A stretch of 64,000 nucleotides of DNA. Origin: Megaleporinus macrocephalus. Lineage: Eukaryota > Chordata > Actinopteri > Characiformes > Anostomidae. Below, one piece after another: positions 1 to 11,384 of this stretch. The notes under the pieces were generated by a model. That model did not search any database. It was given only the letters and a program-made list of their open reading frames with translations, and had not been told where the DNA came from. Location of the stretch: NCBI GenBank assembly GCA_021613375.1, contig CM038702.1, positions 23,791,849 through 23,855,848 of the forward strand, written 5' to 3'. Within the stretch, counting starts at the first letter, position 1; each line of letters starts with the position of its first letter. A program made the position numbers and the translations under genes.

Positions 1-782
1 ACCAAACGTCAGCAGGGTAATTCACTCCGCTCTGGTGTGGACAGTGTATGTAACAGGAGGACAAATGAAAGTTTTTTTTTTTAATAAAACAGATGTTTTG
101 CTGTTTATTTATCAATGTATTTACTAATATGTAATATTATTCACACTGTAGACTGCAACACCAAAATAATAAAACAATTTTTTTGATGTGAATTAAATTA
201 TTTCATATTTATACAATGTAAAAAGCAGTTGGTGCTTTAAAAGTTAGAGTTTTGTTATTATGTTTTTATTTACGGTGAGTATTTAAAGCAACACTATGTA
301 GGAGATGAGGATTTGGAGACATCTCTGGCGGAAACATGTAATTGCATGCAAGACATAAAGGAACATTTTGTAATGTCAGTTGTGCCTCAGACTCCCACAA
401 GCAGAGGATAATCTGATAATAATAAAAGAGCATTCCCAAAGATCTCCCACATAACTTGAAGGGTGTGTCTTCAGAGGATCTGACTGACACGTCTACTAAT
501 GTTGATTTTGCATTTCAGACTTAAGCATCAAGTCAGACCTTTTTGAGCCTGTGTTCGTGATGTTAATACATAAAGACATAGGATGTGGTCTAAAAAACAG
601 CAAATCTGTCCCAGTACCAGACTTTAACTTGTTATTTCAGGATTTACTGCTTCTTTAAGTGCATTTACAGTTTAAAGAGCTTGCACTTTTCAATTAGCTG
701 CCAAAAATCACAGAATCGTGGAAAAAAATATAAGGGATGGTTTGTTGTTATGCAAAACAAGACTGATTTAACGAAAATAAAA
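1..782. other. AT-rich noncoding DNA, no feature recognised
   Basis: I see no gene, tRNA or recognisable repeat here. The open frames are short and lack domain-like sequence. Short A and T runs and scattered TAATTA-like words are the only structure. Confidence 0.6.
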
Positions 783-1190
783 TACAGTACTGTGCAAAAG
801 TTTAGTTATATTTAAAAAAAAGTTTTTATTTGCTCAGCAAAACATTTTATTGTTTTAATTTTGAAACAGTATTAATACAGTACGTAGTGGTTTTACATGT
901 CAATGTGTTTATTAAACCCTTTCCAAGCTTCTCCTTGTGGAAACAACCCAGTATTATTTACAGTTCTCATCTAATACCTGTTTTGACTGCTCAGTACTTA
1001 ATTGGGCTAAATCAAGATTAGTGGTAGAACAATGTAATAAATTCATAGAATGTCTGGGGTGTCCAGGGGAAATCTGGTACTACACTTTGATCTTCAAACT
1101 TGAGCTCATGATCTACTTTTTTCAATAAAAGATGTTGATGCTACTTTGAATTGTATTTGTGCTCATGTACATCTGTTCTAATGATATCTG
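783..1190 (+). mobile_element. Tc1-like DNA transposon relic, copy A
   Basis: The left edge TACAGTACTGTGCAAAAG resembles a terminal repeat widespread in fish Tc1-like elements (recalled). The right part (from about 1065) aligns with 56500-56635: both share an AGGGGAAATCTGG-like start, CATGATCTACTT and AATAAAAGATGTTGA-type blocks. The 56.5-kb copy continues into the inverted terminus that this copy has lost. No transposase motif remains, so this is a nonautonomous or internally deleted copy. Confidence 0.6.
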
Positions 1191-2095
1191 ATGTTCTTAC
1201 TGCTGAACGAGTGCTTAATATTTTTTTGGCTTTAGTGTATGTCCATGTCTTCAACTTTTTATGGTCTTAAACACTAATTGTATGTCAACATTTTTAGACG
1301 TTTTTATTCTCTGTGTTCATGTAATTTCACTTAGAAAACCAACAAAGCATGTAAGGTGACCTAAGGACACTGAAACTTTAGCATATAGCTATTTGTGTCT
1401 GGCCTAGGAAAAGAGATTTAATGTGTTTTTCAGGGCTTGTTGATGTTCATTGAAGGGTGAGTTAGTTGCTCACACACACAGGCACACACGCACACATGCT
1501 GGTAAGAAGGTCAGCAGCCTTTCCACCACACTGCCCTCAAATTTCTGTCCCCAGCAATCAATACCTAACAATAACAATAAAGAGCACTCAGTGAGCTGCG
1601 TGTGTGTGAGCTGAAAGACACTGAAGCACTTTGAAAAGGCTTATTGCAATTCTTTTGCTACGCTGCATCTTGACCAAGCAAAGGGTGATATCCACAATTA
1701 CAGATGGCACACTCGGCGCACACAGTGTCTTGGTCAGTGCAACAGATAATATGAAATATTACTGCAGTTTTGTGAAAGAGTTGAAAATTTCATGGCTTCT
1801 CGGACATCCAGGTGCACATTACACCTGTCCTTAAGGCTTGTGTGCAATCGCTTCAGTCATTGTTCCCACTCTAGTTGGATAGCCCCCTATTATCTAAGGG
1901 TCAGTGCTGTCCAAATGTGGACAGCAGGCCAAAACTGACCTGTGAGGATGTTTGATTTGGCCAACTAGAAGGATATTTTAACCTTACCCCCGCTCCTACT
2001 GATAGAACTAACCTGGTCATAGATGTACAAATTATTTAGAATCAACTGAGCTTCTCTATATACATCTAGAGCAGGGGCGCCCAAACTGTTTTTGG
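1191..2095. other. Noncoding DNA with a short CA-rich patch
   Basis: There is an impure CA repeat around 1471-1498. Nothing else is recognisable; the 67-codon open frame at 1631-1834 has no features of a protein. Confidence 0.5.
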
Positions 2096-2225
2096 GGGGA
2101 TACGTGTAAAGTGTGTTGGGGTTAGGATTAGTACCTGTGACAGGACCTGGGTTGAAGTTAAGGATAGGGGTGTGGTTAGGACCAGGATCCAAAGGTTTAG
2201 GTTGTAGGTTTAGGTTAAGGTTAAA
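2096..2225. repeat. Degenerate GGTTAG-rich tract
   Basis: The words GGGTTAGGATTAG, GGTTAGGACC and GTTTAGGTTAAGG recur irregularly on the + strand, like an interstitial telomere-like or simple G-rich array that has decayed. Similar tracts occur at 23226-23386, 23777-23865 and 55744-55790. Perfect TTAGGG runs are absent, so a telomeric origin is only a possibility. Confidence 0.5.
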
Positions 2226-2278
2226 GACAGTTGACTTGAATATGATACGTATTTAGTTGCAAATAAGTTAAATGCAGG

Positions 2279-2581
2279 CGGCACGGCGATGTAGTGGTTA
2301 GCACTGTCGCCTCACAGCAAGATGATCCGGGTTTGATTCCTGGTTCGGGCCATTGTGTATGGAGTTTGCATGTTCTCCCCATGCTTCCAAAGACATGCAT
2401 GATAGGTTGATTGGTCACTCTAAATTGCCCGTAGGTGTGAGTGTTGGTCGTGCAATGGACTGGTGAACTGTCCATGGTGTACCCAACCTTCGCCCGATGA
2501 CGCTGGGATTGGCTCCAGCCCCCTCGTGAGCCTGACTAGCGGGATTAAGCAGCAGATAATGGCTGGTTAAATGGTTAAAAA
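2279..2581 (+). mobile_element. tRNA-derived SINE with 11-bp TSDs
   Basis: The 5' part looks like a tRNA-derived pol III promoter: an A-box-like TAGTGGTTAGC at 2292-2302 and a B-box-like GGTTTGATTCC at 2330-2340. The body contains phrases typical of the DANA/HE1 (Mermaid) type of vertebrate SINE: GTCGCCTCACAGCAAGATGA, GGAGTTTGCATGTTCTCCCC and CTCTAAATTGCCCGTAGGTG. It is flanked by the direct repeat TTAAATGCAGG at 2268-2278 and 2582-2592, so this copy is intact at both ends. Other copies are at 21350 (+) and 50186 (-). The open frame inside it is not a gene. Confidence 0.88.
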
Positions 2582-2769
2582 TTAAATGCAGGACAAATAT
2601 CTACAAATGGACAAATATCTACAAAACATGTACAATGCACTGCTATCTCCAGTTAATCTACTATGTGGTGAACCCTGTTGTAATTATTTCTAATATACTA
2701 TCCCCATCTGCTAAATAAAGTCTGTACAGACACATATGGCCGTTGCAAACATGCTCAGCTGTATGACAG

Positions 2770-3022
2770 TGTTAATGGCTCAAAAAATCCTGCTGTTTTA
2801 CGGCAGGGATCTCCCATAGAAATCTGACCTGAGCCCAAGAGATAACGACTTGGCCAGACGGGTCACATGGGCCAGTTGGGCTTTGCCGGCAGGCCATTTA
2901 AATAGGGTGTGTTTGCTGGTTGAGATCAGACTATTCTCAGAACATCTCTTTCCATTTAAATCTTTAAGAAAAATAAATATACTTTGAACTGGTCTCCCCC
3001 TTCAGTTGAAGTTGTTACAACA
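2770..3022 (+). mobile_element. LTR-like retroelement relic, copy 1
   Basis: It starts TGTTAATGG and ends TTACAACA, with a TATA-like TTTAAATAGG near 2898 followed about 70 bp later by AAAATAAA, an LTR-like order of promoter then polyadenylation signal. The part from about 2855 to 3022 aligns with the minus strand of 11214-11384 (shared GGTCACATGGGCCAGTTGGG, TTTGCTGGTT, TCTCAGAACAT and GAACTGGT blocks). No direct repeat flanks it, so the ends are uncertain. It could be another repeat class. Confidence 0.45.
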
Positions 3023-3720
3023 ACCCTCTGTGAAGGTCTGATTATTTCTGGTAGCTAATAATACATGTGGCTGTTTATTTGATTCAAATCTTGCATTCAA
3101 ATCTTGAAACACCCAGCTGTGTTGTCCAATCAGGTTTTTTCCTTTATTATATGTCAGTATGTAACAGCCAAGTTAGCTCTCAGATCGGTTAGGACTCGTA
3201 CTTGTTGAACTAAAGGCCCAACAACTAAGGGCTGGTGTGCAGCACAGTTTGGTAGGTCACACCCACTAAACCTGGCAATTAATGGAAAAGTTGAATTAGG
3301 TGTGCTTGAGCGTCATTGAACAATGACGCAATCTGATTGGTTGAGGCATGCCTCGTTAGAGGCTGTAATTTATAGACAAATGGCCCAACTGGGATAAACC
3401 AGAGTCAGAATACAATTACATAAACAACATTCATTAAAGGAGATGGCAACATTACACCACATTTTATAAGACGTCCGGTGGTTCTTTTCTGTTTTTCTTG
3501 TGATAATACACGCCCTCCCTCATTCTGTTGCTTAAGCGGTTGGGGCGAATAGGCAGTCATACTGTATGTGCTTGTGATTGTAACATTACGAGCCTGCTAA
3601 CTTCACAATGAGTTAGTTGGTGGAAAAGTACAAAGTGGCATAGAGTTTTAGGCTGCAGTGAATATGATGTAACAGTTCACACACTGGTGCTATGCTGTAC
3701 ATCATATCTCATCACTCTCA
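3023..3720. other. Noncoding DNA, nothing recognised
   Basis: No gene or repeat identified. The segment is of mixed composition with several CCAAT and ATTGG words and no terminal repeats that I could pair. Confidence 0.45.
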
Positions 3721-4060
3721 CACCCGGTTAATGTCGTGTCCTGACGCTTTGGCCTCAAACAGGGGGTCTGCAGCCGCACTGTTCAAAGATCTGCTTTATT
3801 AAAAGAGTAATCATCAAAAGAGAGCGAGAGCGACATAGAGAGGGGGAAAAACGAGTACACTCATAACAAAGCAATCAAAGGCAGGCGGGGAAGTGAGTTG
3901 TTGACAGCGCTGTTGGAGACAGCTTTGTGTGTGTGCGTGCGTTTGATTCGGTGGAGCTGGAGCAGGTGACCTGGCATTTCCGTGACTTTTAGAGGTGAGA
4001 GAAGCGCGACACGCTGCTTTCTTCCTCCTGCTGCTTTCATTCCTCCATCTACTTCACGCT
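3721..4060. other. High-complexity island upstream of the pyrimidine array
   Basis: This stretch is richer in G+C and more complex than its surroundings. It carries TCF/LEF-like words (TTCAAAGATC at 3782, CATCAAAAG at 3813, ATCAAAGG at 3875) and an E-box-like CAGGTG at 3964. That is what a conserved noncoding element or promoter-like segment can look like, but no conservation data are available. No open frame with protein character begins here; the open frame starting at 3982 immediately becomes pyrimidine repeat. Confidence 0.3.
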
Positions 4061-4188
4061 ATCCAACTGTCTCTCTCACTTACACTCCTTACCCCTCTTT
4101 CTTTCTCCCTGTGTACTTTACAGCATCACACTGTCTCTCTCTCTCTCTCCCCACCTCACTCTCTCTCTGTCTACTTTACAGCATCACA

Positions 4189-4223
<35 letters not shown>

Positions 4224-4795
4224 ACCTCTCTCTCTCTGTCTACTTCATGCTATCACCCTGTTTCTCTCTCTCTCCCCCACCACTCTCTCTTTGTCTACTT
4301 TACAGCATCACCCTGTCTCTTTCTCTCACTCTCCCACCACTCTCTCTCTCTGTCTACTTTACAGCATCACCCTGTCTCTCTCTTTCTCCCCATCGCTCTC
4401 TCCCTCTGTCTATTTCACTCTATCCAACTGTCTCTCTCACTTACTCTCCTTACCTCTCTCTCTCTCTGTCTACTTCACTCTATCCAACTGTCTCTCTCAC
4501 TTACTCTCCTTACCTCTCTCTCTCTCTGTCTACTTTACAGCATCACACTGTCTCTCTCTCTCTCTCTCTCCCCACCTCTCTCTCTCTGTCTACTTTACAG
4601 CATCACACTGTCTCTCTCTCTCTCTCCCACCTCTCTCTCTCTGTCTACTTTACAGCATCACACTGTCTCTCTCTCCCCACCTCTCTCTCTCTGTCTACTT
4701 TACAGCATCACACTGTCTCTCTCTCTCTCACTCCCACACCGCTCTTTCTGTCTACTTTACAGCATCACACTACCTCTCTCTCTCTCTCTCTCCTG

Positions 4796-4832
<37 letters not shown>

Positions 4833-7421
4833 ACTTTACAGCATCACACTGTCTCTCTCTCTCTCACTCCCACACCGCTCTCTCTCTCTCTCTCTCTCCC
4901 CCCACCTCTCTCTCTCTCTGTCTACTTTACAGCTTCACACTGTCTCTCTCTCTCCCACCTCTCTCTCTCTCTCTGTCTACTTTACAGCATCACATTGTCT
5001 CTCTCTCTCTCACTCCCACACCTCTCTCTCTGTCTACTTTACAGCATCAAACTGTCTCTCTCTCTCACTCCCACACCTCTCTCTCTCTCTCTCTGTCTAC
5101 TTTACAGCATCACACTGTCTCTCTCTCTCACTCCCACACCGCTCTCTCTCTCTCTCTCTCTCCCCCCACCTCTCTCTCTCTGTCTACTTTACAGCTTCAC
5201 ACTGTCTCTCTCTCTCCCACCTCTCTCTCTCTCTCTGTCTACTTTACAGCATCACACTGTCTCTCTCTCTCTCACTCCCACACCGCTCTCTCTCTCTCTC
5301 TCTCTCCCCCCACCTCTCTCTCTCTCTGTCTACTTTACAGCTTCACACTGTCTCTCTCTCTCCCACCTCTCTCTCTCTCTCTGTCTACTTTACAGCATCA
5401 CATTGTCTCTCTCTCTCTCACTCCCACACCTCTCTCTCTGTCTACTTTACAGCATCAAACTGTCTCTCTCTCTCACTCCCACACCTCTCTCTCTCTCTCT
5501 CTGTCTACTTTTACAGCATCACACTGTCTCTCTCTCTCACTCCCACACCGCTCTCTCTCTCTCTCTCTCTCCCCCCACCTCTCTCTCTCTGTCTACTTTA
5601 CAGCTTCACACTGTCTCTCTCTCTCCCACCTCTCTCTCTCTCTCTGTCTACTTTACAGCATCACACTGTCTCTCTCTCTCTCACTCCCACACCGCTCTCT
5701 CTCTCTCTCTCTCCCCCCACCTCTCTCTCTCTCTGTCTACTTTACAGCTTCACACTGTCTCTCTCTCTCCCACCTCTCTCTCTCTCTCTGTCTACTTTAC
5801 AGCATCACATTGTCTCTCTCTCTCTCACTCCCACACCTCTCTCTCTGTCTACTTTACAGCATCAAACTGTCTCTCTCTCTCACTCCCACACCTCTCTCTC
5901 TCTCTCTGTCTACTTTACAGCATCACACTGTCTCTCTCTCTCTCTCACTCCCACACCGCTCTCTCTCTCTCTCCCCACCTCTCTCTCTCTCTGTCTACTT
6001 TACAGCTTCACACTGTCTCTCTCTCTCTCCCACCTCTCTCTCTCTCTCTCTGTCTACTTTACAGCATCACACTGTCTCTCTCTCTCTCTCACTTCCACAC
6101 CTCTCTCTCTCTGTCTACTTTACAGCATCACACTGTCTCTCTCTCTCTCTCTCTCCCACCTCTCTCTCTCTCTCTCTGTCTACTTTACAGCATCACACTG
6201 TCTCTCTCTCTCTCTCTCCCACCTCTCTCTCTCTCTCTCTGTCTACTTCATGCCATCACCCTGTCTCTCTCTCTTCCCCACCGCTCTCTCTCTCTGTCTA
6301 CTTCACGCCATTACCCTGTCTCTCTCTCTCACTCCCCAACCTCTCTCTCTGTCTGTCTACTTTAAAGCATCACCCTGTCCCTCTCTCTCACTCCCCCACC
6401 GCTCTCTCTCTCTGTCTACCTCACGCCATTACCCTGTCTCTCTCTCACTCCCCAACCTCTCTCTGTCTGTCTACTTCACGCCATCAACCTGTCTCTCTCT
6501 CTCACTCCCCCACCTCTCTCTCTGTCTGTCTACTTTAAAGCATCACCCTGTCCCTCTCTCTCACTCCCCCACCTTTCTCTCTGTCTGTCTACTTCACACC
6601 ATTACCCTGTCTCTCTCTCTCTCCCCCACCTCTCTCTCTGTCTACTTCACGGCATCACCCTGTCTCTCTCTCTCTCACTCTCCCCCACCTCTCTCTCAGT
6701 CTACTTCACGGCATCACCCTGTCTCTCTCTCTCTCTCACTCCCCCACCTCTCTCTCTCTGTCTACTTCACGCCATCACCCTGTCTCTCTCTCTCACTCCC
6801 CCACCTCTCTCTCGGTCTGTCTACTTCACACCATCACCCTGTATCTCTCTCTCTCTCACTTCTCCACCTCTCTCTCTGTCTGTCTACTTCATGCCACCAC
6901 TCTGTCTCTCTCACTCCCCCACCGCTCTCTCTCTGTCTACTTTACACCATCACCCTCTCTCTACCTCACTCCCCCTACCTCACTCTTTTTGTCTACTTCA
7001 CGCCATTACCCTCTCCCTCTCTCTCTCACTACCCTTACCTCTTGCTCTCTCTCTGTCTACTTCATGCCATCACCCTTTATTTTTTCTCACTCTCCCTACC
7101 TCTCTCTCTCTAGTTAATGCCATCACCCTATCTCTCTCACTCTCCCTACCTCTCTCTCTAATTAATGGCATCACCCTATCTCTCACTCTCCCTACCTCTC
7201 TCTCTCTCTACCTACTTTATGCCATCACCCTATCTTTCACTCTCCCTACCCCTTTTTCTCTCTCTGTCTATTTCACACCATTCCCCTGTTTCTCTCTCTC
7301 ACTTCCCCTACCTCTCTCTCTCTCTCTTTACCTACTTTATGCCATAACCCTATCTTTCACTCTCCCTACCCCTTTCTCTCTCTGTCTATTTCACACCATT
7401 CCCCTGTCTCTCTCCCTCACT

Positions 7422-7465
<44 letters not shown>

Positions 7466-7640
7466 CTACTTCTTGCCATCACCCTGTCTCTCTCTCACTT
7501 TCCCTACCTCTCTCTCTCTACCTACTTCACCGCATCACCCTGTTGCTCTCTCTCTGATTCTTCCTACCTCTCTCTCTCTCCCTACATACTTCATGCTATC
7601 ACCCTCTCTCTTTCTCTCTCTCTCTACTTCACACCATCAC
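4061..7640. repeat. 3.6-kb pyrimidine-only minisatellite array
   Basis: Units of about 45-60 bp share the anchor GTCTACTTTACAGCATCACA followed by CTGTCTCTCTCT and a CCCACCTCTCTCT block; length varies through the (CT)n parts. The anchor changes along the array: CTTTACAGCATCACAC (to about 6230), CTTCACGCCATCACCC (6240-6960), then TTCATGCCATCACCCT. From about 4850 to 6050 a higher-order unit of about 410 bp repeats; for example the variant CACATTGTC recurs near 4991, 5399 and 5806. The + strand is almost entirely pyrimidine, so stop codons are rare and all three frames stay open for hundreds of codons (Leu/Ser/Pro/Phe only). This is a compositional artefact, not a gene. Confidence 0.95.
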
Positions 7641-7835
7641 CCAAACTCCTCCTTTTTTTCTTCCACATCTTGTTGCTTTACCTGCACCCCTCTCTCTCTC
7701 TGCCTCCCCTCAAGTCCCCCATATTCTCCTGCATTTTAACTTTCTCATCCCCTTCACTCCTTCTCTCACCCCCACACTTTATCTCCCACTATTTCACCTT
7801 CCTTTCTCACTCTCTCTTTTGCCTTCAACTTTCTC

Positions 7836-7873
<38 letters not shown>

Positions 7874-8095
7874 ACATTTTTTATTACAGTCTCACCTTTA
7901 CGTTCCTCCTCTTTACTTTTTCACAGGTTGGCATTTGGACTCAGACTGAAAAGTGTTCAGAAAAAAGGCTGCAGTTCCAGACGCAGCAAACTTTAAATCC
8001 CTTAAAAATAAACACTGTCTTGTTTCTTCAGACTATCTCTCTCTCTCTGTCTGTCTGTCTCTTTCTCTCTCGCTCTCTCTCTCTGGTTGAAACTC
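7641..8095. repeat. CT-rich tail of the pyrimidine array
   Basis: Irregular CT-rich DNA with pure (CT)n at 7848-7872 and 8037-8085. An insert at about 7925-8030, starting GGTTGGCATTTGGACTCAG, interrupts it and resembles sequence after two other CT-rich tracts (44452 and 51969). Confidence 0.8.
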
Positions 8096-8278
8096 TGTCC
8101 ACTGGTATTTTGATCATGCGCTGAGGGAAAAAAGCGCATCCAATTATCAGCTGTGCCGGTCTTTATGGAGCTATTGACCTCCACCCTCTCTGCAGCTCCG
8201 CAATTTAATTTAACCCGCATGACGGGCCTGCCGCTAATTAGATGCATTTCAAAGAAACGCTCCGGGAGGGGAAAAAAA
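8096..8278. other. High-complexity island between CT and GA tracts
   Basis: About 180 bp of non-repetitive sequence with homeodomain-type words (CAATTATCAGCTG, TTTAATTTAACCC, GCTAATTAGATGC) and balanced composition, set exactly where the + strand switches from polypyrimidine to polypurine. The pattern is typical of vertebrate conserved noncoding elements, but this is inference from base composition and motifs only. No coding frame is supported. Confidence 0.35.
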
Positions 8279-8282
8279 AGAG

Positions 8283-8331
<49 letters not shown>

Positions 8332-8745
8332 AAGATGGAGGCCATTAGAGACAGAGTATGATGGAAAGAGGGCGACAAGTAGGAAGATACCAAACGAGAA
8401 AGAAAAGACCGAAAGACAGGGAGAGGGGGGAGAGAGAGAAGCAGAGGAAGGAAAAAGAAAATGGAGTGGAGAGAAAGAAATAGAATAGAGAGATAAAAGA
8501 GAGAGTGAAAAAGAGGCAAAGAAAGAGAGACATTATCTTACTGACTGGAGGCTCGACCTTGTCGGGATATTTTAAAAGGATGAACGATTACAGTGTTTAA
8601 ATGTGGCACTTTAACTACAGGGAGGAAGCGAGAGAGGGAGAGAGAGAGAGACAGAGGACGCATGAGGGCAATAGAAATAGGTAGAGAGGAAAAGAGAGAA
8701 TGAGAGAGACAGAGAGAGAGAAAGAGAGACCCTTAAAGGCCGATG
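8279..8745. repeat. GA-rich polypurine tract
   Basis: Pure (GA)n lies at about 8286-8327, followed by irregular GA/GGGA-rich sequence to about 8735. The + strand bias is opposite to that of the upstream array. The open frames on both strands here (Arg/Glu-rich or Leu/Ser-rich) are low-complexity artefacts. Confidence 0.9.
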
Positions 8746-9850
8746 CAGAAATTTCTTACTTATAATCCTAATAATTCCTCAAAGCTTCCGTTACATGTAT
8801 TTGGATAAGTAAAGAACTAGGGTGAGGGGTGTAAATAATAAAAACCAACAGCTGAAAATGAATACAAATGCAGGCGAATCTGAAATAAGGTCATTTAGAA
8901 TGCTAATGTGAATTTGAGCATGAAACTGTTATATGACTTGATAATATGAACTGTAATTTGATTAAAACACTGTTTATTTGCTAAAACATGAACCCACGCT
9001 TTATCAGTCATTATCAAGGCTGTTTTTAAACGAGGGCTGCAAAAAATGTTTTTATAATAAGGTGATGAAAATGGATGTAAATTGGAAATTAAAGTGGTAT
9101 TTTGACAGATGATTTGATAAAAATGTAACTATTTCACTGTCTTCTGGCAACAGGTTCCACTGAATGCATTTACTCAGCAATTTAAATTGTTCTCTGGTGT
9201 CTACATAGACACCAGGTATGCAAAAAATGCCCAGAGGTGGTTTAACACTTGAATGAAAGGATGTATAATCTTTTCTTTTTTTGGGGAGCTGATGAATAAA
9301 TTGATGTGCTCTGCTCTGATTGGTTGGTGTACAGTAAGATGCTGTGATGGTCACACAGAACCAAAATAGACACGCAGTGAAAAAAATTTACCTCCTTGTA
9401 AATACATGAGGTCATTATACTATGTAGTTAACTGTGCTAGCTAGTTACTTGGAGCTTGCTAGTAGATAATGGTACATATACCAGCCTCTTGCTTTTGATG
9501 TCAACAAAAACACATACCATGAACCTTGTTCACTGTGAAACTTTCTAGTTTAGGATGATCTGCTTTACCCAGCAAACAGTAGATACAATTACACAGCATG
9601 GCTGCTACTTACAGGTTACTGATTGTGATGCTAATGAAGGTGGAACTGCTCCTCTTTTCTGTCTGGGTGAGCAAAGACTGTTGCACAGTGTTCAAGGTTT
9701 GAGAAGCTGTCTGGAGTGAAATGTGCAGAGAAAACTAGGAACCTGGTAAATATGTGGGAGCTTAAATTGGCTTTATGTTCACGAGCTTGGTTTGCAAATG
9801 TTACATCCCACCTTAAATGATGCCACAGTTACACTCATACATCTGTGCTG
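8746..9850. other. AT-rich noncoding DNA
   Basis: No gene or clear repeat recognised. The 100-codon minus-strand frame at 9052-9354 shows no domain, signal peptide or repeat structure and is not supported as coding. Confidence 0.45.
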
Positions 9851-10008
9851 GTTTCAAGTTCAAGTTTCAAGTTTATTTGTCATTTGCACATCATGTCAGG
9901 ACATAACTTGCATTGAAATGCTTGGGGTGAGGCTCAGATACAACTCTACAGCAGGGCAGCATTATATATGTAAAAACAGTGCAAACTTACAATAAATAGA
10001 CAATATTG

Positions 10009-10095
<87 letters not shown>

Positions 10096-10345
10096 GTTAT
10101 AACTGACATACACAAGATATATACATAAGATATACAGGATGACATATGTAGAAGCTTTTGCATAGGCAGGTTATCTAAGAAGATATATCTATTTAAAGTG
10201 ACTTGTTAATATTGTCCATAGCAGTGATATCAGAATAAATAATATAATAGTATAAGATAATGTAATATAACAGTGACCAAGTGAATGGTATTGGGGTCTT
10301 TCAGCTTCACTAGCGGTAATATTTAAGGTGGAACAAAGCATTTGG
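9851..10345. mobile_element. Dispersed fish repeat fragment split by an AT microsatellite
   Basis: The segment opens CAAGTTTCAAGTTTATTTGT followed by CATTTGCACATCA and TGAAATGCTTGGGGTGAGGC. This recalls the start of a common teleost repeat whose internal part appears at 47640-48050. It is interrupted by an (AT)n tract and resumes at about 10094. I cannot assign it to a class from this sequence. Confidence 0.45.
10013..10093. repeat. (AT)n microsatellite, about 40 units
   Basis: An uninterrupted AT dinucleotide run of about 80 bp, likely hypervariable and able to form cruciform structures. Confidence 0.97.
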
Positions 10346-11213
10346 TTAAGAAACTGGGAAACAGGAAGTCAATTTCAGCCTTGTTTGAAGATGAACACCA
10401 GCCATTCCTGATGACAGTTTGGTTCCTTGGAAAGAGTAAGAAGATTACTGGCATTGCCTTCACAGCCTGGTAAGACTTTATTCTTGCAAACAGCTATTCT
10501 GATCAAGCAAGCAATGGCTGTGAATATACCTCACATTGCAGTTGCATTTTATTGTTACTCTGATAAAATCAATATTAATTTACATAGAAAATTGTATCCT
10601 AAAATGTGTACATACTCACTAAGAAAGCATCACAGGGCATCCAACTATAAAGGCAGTAGCTCCTTTTATACAGTGATAGGTAACACAGCTGCACACAATT
10701 CCACATGCTGATCTTTTTTTGAAAGTAGCTAATGTAGACATGCACACATACCAACTACTCTGAGATGGGTTTAATCTGTTACATGGGCAAGGACTAGTTG
10801 CATTTTTAAGGCACCTATACATGCACAAAGTCTCATTTTAGTTACTGCAGCAGTAAATACACTTTGTCAGAGATCTGTCCAGATGACATATACTTGCCTT
10901 TTAGGATGAATAAAATAAATAACCTAAACTTAAACCTTATATCACTGTTAGCTCTGTAGAAAAGGACTGTACACCATCGAGGTGGAGTCACAAGGGAGGC
11001 AAAAATAAAAGGTAGTCAGCAGTCCAGGACCACTTATCAGCCAAATGCCCCATAAAAATACAAATTGGACACAAATGGAGCTTGGATTAATATTGGGTAT
11101 ATTCATATTTTGCATTTTTAACATTGTTTTTAAAATTATCCTTTTCATTTCTTTTAAAGTGAAGATGAAATATTTAGATGTGTCATTTTTAACCCACATT
11201 TGCATTTTATTAC
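10346..11213. other. Noncoding DNA, nothing recognised
   Basis: The open frames at 10427-10711 (+), 10619-10828 (-) and 10948-11205 (-) overlap and contradict each other and show no conserved motifs. No repeat recognised. Confidence 0.4.
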
Positions 11214-11384
11214 TGTTGTAACTTCTTTTCTCGTCATCAAAATGAAGAGGGAAACCAGTTCATAGTATATAGTATAACCTTTATTTTTGAAGGTTCCGCG
11301 GAAAGATATGTTCTGAGAAAGATCTGCTTTTAACCAGCAAATACACCCCATTTACATGACCTGCCCAACTGGCCCATGTGACCT
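11214..11384 (-). mobile_element. LTR-like retroelement relic, copy 2 (reverse)
   Basis: Read on the minus strand this aligns with 2855-3022: GGTCACATGGGCCAGTTGGG, a TATA-like GTAAATGGGGTG, TTTGCTGGTT, TCTCAGAACATAT, then AAAATAAAGG and an end in TTACAACA. The 5' part of the unit is missing because the sequence runs directly into the palindrome-like repeat that begins at about 11385. Confidence 0.5.

Noticed and set aside
2279..2350. A functional tRNA gene
   Set aside because: The tRNA-like head belongs to a SINE with flanking duplications; no full cloverleaf can be drawn.
3982..7113. Open frames of 1043, 847 and 456 codons on the + strand
   Set aside because: All three frames are open at once because the DNA is nearly pure pyrimidine; the products are only Leu/Ser/Pro/Phe-rich repeats.
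6891..8124. Further + strand frames in the CT-rich tail
   Set aside because: Same compositional cause; no domain or start context.
8153..8533. Frames on both strands of the GA tract
   Set aside because: Arg/Glu-rich and Leu/Ser-rich low-complexity products from GA/CT repeats.
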